Of a DNA stretch of 64,000 nucleotides, positions 57,291 to 64,000 are shown piece after piece. Made by a program: the position numbers and the translations under genes. Below the pieces are notes generated by a model. That model searched no databases and was not told the origin of the DNA. It saw only the letters and a list, made by a program, of their open reading frames with translations. Source of the stretch: Siphonodentalium dalli (Eukaryota; Mollusca; Scaphopoda; Gadilida; Siphonodentaliidae); the NCBI GenBank assembly GCA_032622095.1, contig CP136061.1, forward strand, positions 186,504,369 through 186,568,368. Direction: 5' to 3'. Position 1 is the stretch's first letter, and each line of letters opens with the position of its first letter.

Positions 57291-57510
57291 TCCATATATG
57301 CTCAGGAAAGAGTAAAATTGATTGCTGAAGTGCGAAAGACCAGGGGTGATGAGAGGGGGGGGGGGGGTACGACAAAAATATCCTTATATAAAACCCCGGA
57401 ATGACTCACTGGATAGGCACATGGCCCCACGGCCATACCTCAGACCGATTGTGAGTAATGATGATCATTACTCGGGACAGGCCTTTGCTAATTATGACCA
57501 CGGCCTATGA
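57291..57510 (+). pseudogene. Broken coding region, 3' part after the hAT insertion
   Basis: Directly after the target duplication the interrupted frame continues (IYAQERVKLIAEVRKTRGDE). A 13-bp G-run (about 57355-57367) then shifts the frame into RQKYPYIKPRNDSLDRH and YLRPIVSNDDHYSGQAFANY, stopping at TGA 57508-57510. The stop overlaps the (CATAGT)n tail of the retrotransposon next door, so the original C-terminus may have been replaced. Confidence 0.45.
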
Positions 57511-57532
57511 CTATGACTATGACTATGATTAT
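57505..57532 (-). repeat. 3' tail microsatellite of the CR1/L2-type retrotransposon
   Basis: On the minus strand AATAAATAATCATAG is followed by three more CATAGT-type units. Short tandem repeats in place of poly(A) are typical 3' ends of CR1/L2-like non-LTR elements. Confidence 0.7.
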
Positions 57533-57954
57533 TTATTCATAACTCAATATAACATATATTTTTACACAATTAATTTATACAGACAATGAGTTATTGGGGA
57601 TGGCATAACCTGTAAAGGCTGTCTTCCTGCCGTCCCCAAAACCGGAGGATATAAAGAAATCATAGAATTATGTTAATTACTTAAATATATATAGAATGTT
57701 TACATTTGTTTCGAAAAGAAGAAACATTCAAGTAATAATATTCGTCCATCGCTCAGCTAATAACATAGAATGTATAATATATCAGTGCAATGTTTTGAGG
57801 AGATGAGGTCATAGGTCGTTCATGATTGAGGTTCGCAATGAGATGAAATGGAATAAGATGGGGGATGGTAAATATATTTTTTTTTTTTTAGGGTATTAAT
57901 TTTTAGGGAACCATTATTCAACTATTACTATATTGGTAAACTAAATTAAGAGGA
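57533..57954 (-). other. 3' UTR of the CR1/L2-type retrotransposon
   Basis: Non-coding sequence between the stop codon at 57955 and the microsatellite tail. On the minus strand it contains GACGGCAGGAAGACAGCC and an A-run (complement of 57878-57890). Confidence 0.6.
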
Positions 57955-60876
57955 TTACTCATGAGCACAGTCAGGACATCTATTGTATGTACATTTTGGT
58001 TTCATTTGGTAAGTAGATAGGATCGTTCGAGAATAGTCGTTTTTAAACATTGGTCTTGTTGGGATATCTTTAGGTCTATCTTCTAAATGATTCCATATAT
58101 TTGGAAAATTATGTTCTGGTAAATCTTCTGAGAAAACACTCTTTGGTATTCCAGACGTTAGCATTCCATTCTGACGAGTATTATTTTGTAAATTTGTGAA
58201 AAAGTTTTGAAATGAACTTGGTAGTTGATTGTGAAACCAATCGTGTATTAGGAGATTTGCATGTAAGTTATGCAGATCAGCAAATTTTAGAATTTCCATA
58301 TTTTTGAACAGTGGGTCAGTGTGGCTTTTATATTTCTTATTATTAATTATGCGCATTGCTTTTTTCTGAAGTTTGAAAACATTGTGTTTTTTATTTGAAT
58401 TTCCCCATATTTGAATTGCATATATCAAATGGCTGTGAACTAATGAAAAATATAAGGATTTCAGTGCTTCACGTGGTAAAAAATGCTTGATTTTGTTGAG
58501 AGAGTAATTCGTACTGCTAATTTTAGCACACACAGAATTTATATGTTGATGGAATTTCAAATTTTCATCTAATTTTATGCCTAGATAAGTAACTGATTTT
58601 TCAGATCTATTGTTGCCAACCTGAGTTATTTCTGTTTCGTTGATTCGAATTGTTAAGTTGTTACCTCTATGAGAATTGTTCATAGGATGTAGGAGGAGAT
58701 ATTTACATTTAGATGGATTTATTTGCAGATAGTTTGCAGAACACCATTGGTTAAAGTTTTCTAGTTCAGTGTTCATATATAATTCTAATTCACGCATATC
58801 GTTGTTGGCTGTATGAAGGGTCGTGTCGTCAGCAAATGAAAGTACAGATAGGGTTGTTGCATTTTTCATATCGTTCACATAAATAAGAAAGAGCAGTGGT
58901 CCTAAAATATACCCTTGTGGTACACCACAATTTACTTGTAAAGTTTCAGACAGGGAATTTTTGAAATATACACATTGTTGTCTATTATATAAATAACTAC
59001 GAAACCAATCATTTGTCAGGCCTATAATTCCATAATGAGATAGTTTTGAGAGAAGAATTTCGTGATCGATTGAGTCAAAAGCCTTTGAAAAATCGATAAA
59101 TAGTGCTAATGTTGAGTCTCTAGATGTTCGATCATTATTTCTTGCAGCAGAACTCAGAAGATGAAGTATGGGATGTACTGTTGAGTGTTTACTCCGAAAA
59201 CCATATTGATGTTTGTACAAAATATCATTATCATTTATAAAATCCGTGAGTCTAATGGCCATTATTTTCTCGAGAATTTTAGAAAAAATTGGTAGTATAC
59301 TAATTGGTCTGTAATTATTAAAATTTGAGTGGTCGCCTTTTTTGAATATTGGGATAACTTTTGCTATTTTCATGCTATCTGGGAATCTCCCTTTTGCGAA
59401 TGACTTATTTATTATGTCCACTAATGGTTTTGATACTTCATTTATCGCTGTTTTCATGAGTTTACTAGAAAAATTATTAATATCAATGGTATTTTTTGAT
59501 TTTATCTTTAAAGCTGTCAGTATTACTTCCTGTTCGTTAGTTGGACATATTTTAAAGATCTTTGGGTAGTGATCGGTAAGGTAATCGAAATGTGAAAATT
59601 CGGATTGGGGTATAGAATTAGATATATTATGCCCTACATCAACGAAGAATGTGTTGAAGTGCGATGCAATCTCTTTTGGGTCCGTAATTCGTATACCGTC
59701 ACTAATGAATTCAGTGGGTGTTAGGAGCGATGATTTATTTTTATTGATTACGTTTCGGAGAATGTTCCAAGTTGCTTTCATGTTGCCTTTGTTTTCTTCA
59801 AATATGTTCGTATAATATAGTGCTTTACTCTTTCGTACAACTTTGTTGTATAATTTACGGAATGTTTTATATTTTGTCGTGTTTGCGTCAGTGGGGTCCT
59901 TCAATTTTTTCTTATATAATATGTTTTTAGTTTGTGAAGAGGTTAGAACTCCTATAGTCATCCAAGGTTTTTGCTTAATGAAACGTTTTGGAATGCGCGT
60001 ATTGGTGATAGGAAATGCTATTTCGAATGCGTCTTTATAAGCTGTTACGAATTCATTGTATGCATCGTTTGGGCACTGACAATTGTATACATTTTCAAAA
60101 GAAGTTGCCATAAGAATTTGCTTGAAACAATTTATATTGTGCGATGAATATACCCTTCGCTCTCGTGTCGAATTAATAGGAGATGCTGGAGAATGTTCTC
60201 CATGGATGTAAAAACATGCCAAGTGGTCTGAGACGTCGGTAATTATTATTCCTGATTTATCATACAGTGAGAAATCATTGGAAAAAATATTGTCAATGAG
60301 AGTAGCTGTAAAATCTGTTATTCTAGTAGGTCTTGTAATGGTTGGCATGAAGCCTTCTGAGAACAATGTATCGACGAATTCTTCTGTTTTGTCACGAGTA
60401 GATAATTTAAGTAAGTCTATGTTAAAATCTCCAAGCAAATAGCATTTTTTATGTTCGTTATTTATAAGACCTATAACATTTTCAAGCGAAGATTGGAAAG
60501 CGTCTATATCAGCCAGAGGAGCAGTATTTGGTCTATAAATACATCCGATTATGTACGAACTACTTTTTTCTGGAAATATTTCCAGAAAGAGTGATTCAAA
60601 AATATGAGCGTTAAAGACAGTAAGATCATCTCTAATTTTATAAGGCACATTTTCATTTACAAAGATACCCACGCCGCCTCTACCATCGTCATTTTCTGCT
60701 CTGGTCTTATAAATGAGTGGATGATAACCATCTAACAGGAAATCTTGGTTATTGTGTATTTTGAACACTTCGGTGAGTCCTATAATGTCAAATACATTGC
60801 TGTCATATTGTAGATCACAGAGTAATGAGTTGAATTGATCCCAATTTGCATTCAAACTCCGACAATTGAGATTCAA
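57955..60876 (-). CDS. Non-LTR retrotransposon ORF2: endonuclease-reverse transcriptase (CR1/L2-like)
   Basis: A 973-codon uninterrupted minus-strand frame. It opens with an apurinic-endonuclease-type domain (residues about 1-225): NCRSLNAN, TE at 35-36, GRGGVGIFV 66-73, YRPN 114-117, GDFNIDLL 149-156 and SDHLACF 216-222. The reverse transcriptase follows (about 505-770): IPIFKKGD, NYRPISILP, FIDFSKAFDSIDH 593-605, VPQGYILGPLL 652-662 and catalytic FADD 681-684. The thumb and C-terminal region end in CPDCAHE. The product would nick target DNA and copy its RNA there. The listed start is a TTG codon. The frame is open upstream to a TGA near 61065 and includes CHYHSPSEF, so the true start lies further upstream. 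Ser-to-Tyr in VPQGS may weaken activity. Otherwise it looks recently functional. No ORF1 was found. Confidence 0.9.
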   Translation of the reverse strand: MNLNCRSLNANWDQFNSLLCDLQYDSNVFDIIGLTEVFKIHNNQDFLLDGYHPLIYKTRAENDDGRGGVGIFVNENVPYKIRDDLTVFNAHIFESLFLEIFPEKSSSYIIGCIYRPNTAPLADIDAFQSSLENVIGLINNEHKKCYLLGDFNIDLLKLSTRDKTEEFVDTLFSEGFMPTITRPTRITDFTATLIDNIFSNDFSLYDKSGIIITDVSDHLACFYIHGEHSPASPINSTRERRVYSSHNINCFKQILMATSFENVYNCQCPNDAYNEFVTAYKDAFEIAFPITNTRIPKRFIKQKPWMTIGVLTSSQTKNILYKKKLKDPTDANTTKYKTFRKLYNKVVRKSKALYYTNIFEENKGNMKATWNILRNVINKNKSSLLTPTEFISDGIRITDPKEIASHFNTFFVDVGHNISNSIPQSEFSHFDYLTDHYPKIFKICPTNEQEVILTALKIKSKNTIDINNFSSKLMKTAINEVSKPLVDIINKSFAKGRFPDSMKIAKVIPIFKKGDHSNFNNYRPISILPIFSKILEKIMAIRLTDFINDNDILYKHQYGFRSKHSTVHPILHLLSSAARNNDRTSRDSTLALFIDFSKAFDSIDHEILLSKLSHYGIIGLTNDWFRSYLYNRQQCVYFKNSLSETLQVNCGVPQGYILGPLLFLIYVNDMKNATTLSVLSFADDTTLHTANNDMRELELYMNTELENFNQWCSANYLQINPSKCKYLLLHPMNNSHRGNNLTIRINETEITQVGNNRSEKSVTYLGIKLDENLKFHQHINSVCAKISSTNYSLNKIKHFLPREALKSLYFSLVHSHLIYAIQIWGNSNKKHNVFKLQKKAMRIINNKKYKSHTDPLFKNMEILKFADLHNLHANLLIHDWFHNQLPSSFQNFFTNLQNNTRQNGMLTSGIPKSVFSEDLPEHNFPNIWNHLEDRPKDIPTRPMFKNDYSRTILSTYQMKPKCTYNRCPDCAHE

Positions 60877-61065
60877 GATGTTAGGTCCTTTAGTGTTTGA
60901 CGCACCAAACTTAGCTTTAAATTCCGATGGTGAGTGGTAGTGACAACGGTGATTATGAACGCTAAATGGCGAGTCGGGAACTAGTTCATCAGGATCATTG
61001 GTTTGTTTTAGAAGTTCCTCGTATAATGTAATGAAAAATTCATGTTCGGATTTCCATTGACCTCA
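60877..61065 (-). CDS. Upstream in-frame extension of the retrotransposon ORF2
   Basis: The reading frame continues without stop from 60876 back to TGA near 61065 (SEHEFFITLYEELLKQ; VHNHRCHYHSPSEFKAKF; GASNTKGPNIL). The C-x-Y-...-EF block shortly before the NCRSLNAN start is seen in other CR1/L2/Daphne-like proteins. It is probably part of the real ORF2. Beyond 61065 the element's 5' end is not recognisable, so it may be 5'-truncated. Confidence 0.55.
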
Positions 61066-62304
61066 TCGAAATTTACTCTATGTACCATCATGTTTGTAGT
61101 CTGGCATTATATATACATAACTGAGCAATGTACGACATATACGGAACAAAGAAACAAATGGATTCATATAAAATAAGTAATTATAAACAAATATGTTCAT
61201 GTATATATTTATGACGTGCATGTATGTTTATTTGCATATGATATCAAACTCACTGGGTTTTGGCATTCTAAGTGTTAATAACAAAAACAGAAATCCATTA
61301 CAAAATGTATGATTTCAAATTGTTGGTGTGGGCTGCGCGAGATAACTCTATATATCAATACAACATCGGCGTCATATTTTTGTACAGAGTTATCACCCGT
61401 GATTCTGAAAATTGATTTGTCAAGATAATATAATATTTAATGGTTTGTTTATAAACGTTATTTACGAAGTTAGTTAATTTGTATTCAATATTCAACATTT
61501 TTGTATGATTTACCGCCATTTGTTTTTTGAAGTAATTTTTTATGTTTGTCAGCATAATATTAATACGAGCACATCACTCATATACACTTGTTATATATAC
61601 ATATTGTCCTAGTTCAACGTTTCGACCGCCCGTCGTCAGAGTAGTTTGAGCAGAATCCCGGTTGACGAATTATAATATACACCAGTGGATAGGTTTGAGA
61701 AATATATGATTCAAGTGTTTGAGGCATTCAGTAGTTGTCTCTCTATAAGATGAACAAACAACATCCGCATGTTTTAAGGATATATAGTAGCTTATGCATA
61801 GTTATATATTACATGTGGTTATGATCGTGGGCTGCTCCTTAAGCGAACTCTGACGACAAACGGTCGCGTTGAAGTCGGATTAAAATATTGTGCAATTAAT
61901 ATGAATGTTCATATAAAAAGTACACGCACATTTCGTGTGATAATAAATCCGACAAAATCAAATGGAGTGTCCACAGTGCTATTGAAATAGGAAAAACCGC
62001 GGGCAGGTGGGAGCTGAGCGAGCCACAAGCCAATGTGCAATATGCGGTCAGATTTCCGTGGGTGGTTTGAATAAACACGCAATACTGCATCGTGGAATGT
62101 TTGAGGATTCCTTAGGGGTATTGTTTCTGTTGTTGTATGTCAAAATGGACATCCATATAATATGTAACCTATTGGTTACCCCTTGGCAATTTATATGTCT
62201 AACGCGTGCTGATTTATAGGTCGAGCTCGCAAAAAGCTTGTCGAACATGAGTTCGTTTGTATTTGATTGGCGATGGAAGCCATGAATGAAGGTTTGGGGT
62301 AACA
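61066..62304. other. No recognisable gene
   Basis: AT-rich. At 61614-61645 AACGTTTCGACCGCCC and GTCGTCAGAGTAG form a motif often seen at ends of retroelements, with a similar AACTCTGACGACAAACGG at about 61845. A short plus frame at 62037-62093 reads CAICGQISVGGLNKHAILH, a C2H2-finger-like pattern of uncertain origin. Confidence 0.4.
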
Positions 62305-63010
62305 TTAAAGGGGTACTGTACGCCAAATGTTGTTGTTGGTTTCTATAGTCTCCGAGTCGGAGAATAAGGTAACAATTTTTCCATTATTTGAAAGTCTGTT
62401 GAGTACGAAGTCATGTTACGGATGACAAATTTACCGGAATGCAAAAATACAAATTGTCGTTGTCGATTAATTTTTGTAAAGTTTTCAACCAAATGAATCA
62501 AATAAAAGTTATATTATATGCATACTAGTCCCATATAATCATTTAAGTTATTGTATCGTCAGTGAGTGGCTTGAGTGTTCTCCCCGTATCATCATAATAT
62601 TTTAAGCAATCGTGTGTGCGATCGGTTTAAAAATCCAGTATCCCTCAATTACTACTTTTGATTACGGTAATTCGTAATTTAATTGACGCCATTTATGGCT
62701 CCAGTCATAAATTCAATTTATATCAAATTATTAACTTTTAAATTATTAAATTTTAAGATAGCCTATTAACCTGAGCGTTTACAGAATACATCTTCGACTC
62801 AATTTACTTATGTTTCTATATATTATCGATATTAGATCGTTGTTGTCACCGGAAATTTAATGAAAATGGCGTACAGTACCCCTTTAAGGGTATTGTTTTT
62901 GTTTTGCATGTCTATATGGACACCGATATAATCTGTAACCCGTGTGTCGCCCCTTGGCAGTTTTTATATGTCAATTGCGTGGTAATCGTGCTGATTTATA
63001 TGTCAATCTC
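62111..63010. repeat. Direct duplication flanking a MITE
   Basis: 62111-62235 (GGGGTATTGTTTCTGTTG; ATGGACATCCATATAAT; CCCCTTGGCAATTTATATG; CGTGCTGATTTATA) recurs diverged at 62888-63010 (GGGTATTGTTTTTGTT; ATGGACACCGATATAAT; CCCCTTGGCAGTTTTTATAT; CGTGCTGATTTATA). Confidence 0.65.
62309..62883. mobile_element. MITE with TTAA target duplication
   Basis: The ends AGGGGTACTGTACGCCA (62309) and TGGCGTACAGTACCCCT (ending 62883) are perfect 17-bp inverted repeats. TTAA lies on both sides (62305-62308 and 62884-62887). TTAA targets are used by piggyBac- and Kolobok-type transposases. 575 bp, AT-rich, no coding capacity. Confidence 0.8.
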
Positions 63011-63965
63011 GCAATAATCTTATTGGGACATGAGGTCGGTTAAAAAAAGTTTGGCGTGTTTTCTTGGATGGACTTTTCGTTTGTGTGAATGGATTTAGCA
63101 ATGGAAATGCGAGATCGGTATGGAAATATTAGAAAATATTATAATAGGAGATATGTCCGTTCGTCATGATACTTATATCCTACATTTCGATACGTTTTTT
63201 TTTATATATTTGTCCTCTGTCACATTAGGAATTAATGATGGGCTTGAGCCGGATGACTTTGAACACGTAGCGTGTAGCGTCTGTTAATTTCATGTTTCTT
63301 TCAGCCGGGGCGTACACATTGTCTATCGCTTGAAAAAATTATCGTAATGAATAATGATTAGGTGCAGAGGGTCATTATTTTAGAATTTTCGACATGGTCC
63401 AACGTATAGGCTCTCTTATAATAACGCACACAGGATACTGATATCTGCTGGGAAGGAAATGTATGGGCTTGGTTGTGTTACCATGTATTCGTATGTCATA
63501 CTCGAAGACATATAATCTGTTATATTGATAACAATGCATGCGCAAAATATACAACAACACACATTATACAACAACATATGTGAACTCTCTGTATACTAAT
63601 AGCATTATTGGTTTTAAGCTTCAGCTTCAGAATTGGGGACACATTTCAATGTATTGGAGTGGAATAACGAGGCTTTATGGATATATGTTATCTTGTACAT
63701 GATAATATGTAATACATGTGCATAAGTTACGGACATATTGTAAGAGCTTTGAGATAATAATTGATTTTCATGTTCACCATTGTGTCGGCATGTTGGGTTA
63801 TTTTTGTGCGGCAGAGAATCGAAAAAGAGCTTCACACATGTTATCTGGTTATCTGTTGTAATCGTGTAATTATATGTTTATGTTTGTATCCTCTTTGCAA
63901 TAACAAAAAATATTTATTTTCCGTTGTGTCCCAATATTGAAGTATTTTTGGTCGGACAAGGCATC
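63011..63965. other. No recognisable gene
   Basis: AT-rich sequence with short anonymous frames on the minus strand (63375-63560, 63614-63835) that show no domain. Confidence 0.4.
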
Positions 63966-63967
63966 GA

Positions 63968-63995
63968 GAGAGAGAGAGAGAGGGAGAGAGAGTTT
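63968..63995. repeat. (GA)n microsatellite
   Basis: AGAGAGAGAGAG run with one GG interruption at the right edge of the window. Confidence 0.9.
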
Positions 63996-64000
63996 CACAC

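Noticed and set aside
61614-61650. Hammerhead ribozyme of a Penelope-like element
   Set aside because: The minus strand reads CTGACGA ... GAAACG as in hammerhead cores, but the bases that should close stem II do not pair (C opposite C) and no cleavage-site stem is evident.
62037-62093. C2H2 zinc-finger gene
   Set aside because: A single CAIC ... HAILH pattern in a 70-codon frame is too little to call a gene. It may be a retroelement remnant.
1-64000. CRISPR arrays, operons, integrons or prophage
   Set aside because: No direct-repeat/spacer pattern of CRISPR type, no compact same-strand gene clusters, and clear eukaryotic introns and transposons.

Overview
This window looks like nuclear DNA of an invertebrate animal. 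It is AT-rich and intron-bearing, and it is dominated by transposable elements. I see no bacterial operon, rRNA gene, CRISPR array or intact tRNA gene. The mix of ~160-bp tandem-repeat elements, Helitrons, hAT- and Mutator-type DNA elements and CR1/L2-type retrotransposons would fit a marine lophotrochozoan such as a mollusc, but that placement is inference. Nearly all long open frames belong to mobile elements or are shadows of repeats.

Host gene content is sparse. The best case is a minus-strand gene. Its exon at 19443-19688 and exon at 13015-13136 together encode the N-terminal EF-hand-like domain known from KASH5 (CCDC155) and LRMP/IRAG2-type proteins. A weaker third exon lies at 11315-11389. 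The introns are filled with transposons, microsatellites and a SINE-like fragment. A broken plus-strand coding region at 55310-57510 is split by a hAT-type insertion. A possible first exon of an unknown membrane or secreted protein lies at 52401-52676 on the minus strand.

Layout: 1-3549 is a ~163-bp tandem array (family A) carrying a nested element with a 9-bp target duplication. 6526-10385 holds two more family A elements and one family B array. 10.5-19.7 kb is the KASH5-like gene region, with a hAT derivative (15678-16736) and a perfect palindrome (17966-18184). 21492-24684 is a 3.2-kb element with a 9-bp target duplication, packed with nested inverted repeats. 26.4-29.0 kb holds two copies of a TA-flanked element that carries a regularly placed 15-bp motif. 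29284-29533 is a cluster of the palindrome GGAGATATCTCC. 29540-44790 is a head-to-tail array of about ten Helitrons. One of these (29926-36684) retains a decayed Rep-helicase gene, and the others are short non-autonomous copies. 47.3-48.4 kb is a broken retrotransposon C-terminus. 48659-48780 is a palindromic MITE. 49-54.6 kb holds diverged repeats. 57505-61065 is a minus-strand CR1/L2-type retrotransposon with a long intact frame. 62309-62883 is a TTAA-flanked MITE.

The most unusual structure is the Helitron array. At nine internal junctions, the 3' terminus of one copy (hairpin, then CTAG) abuts the 5' terminus of the next (TCTATACTATATATTTTGAG or a close variant) with no host DNA between them. 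This is the product expected of rolling-circle replication that runs past its terminator. The helicase has lost its Walker A segment, so this copy should not be able to mobilise itself.
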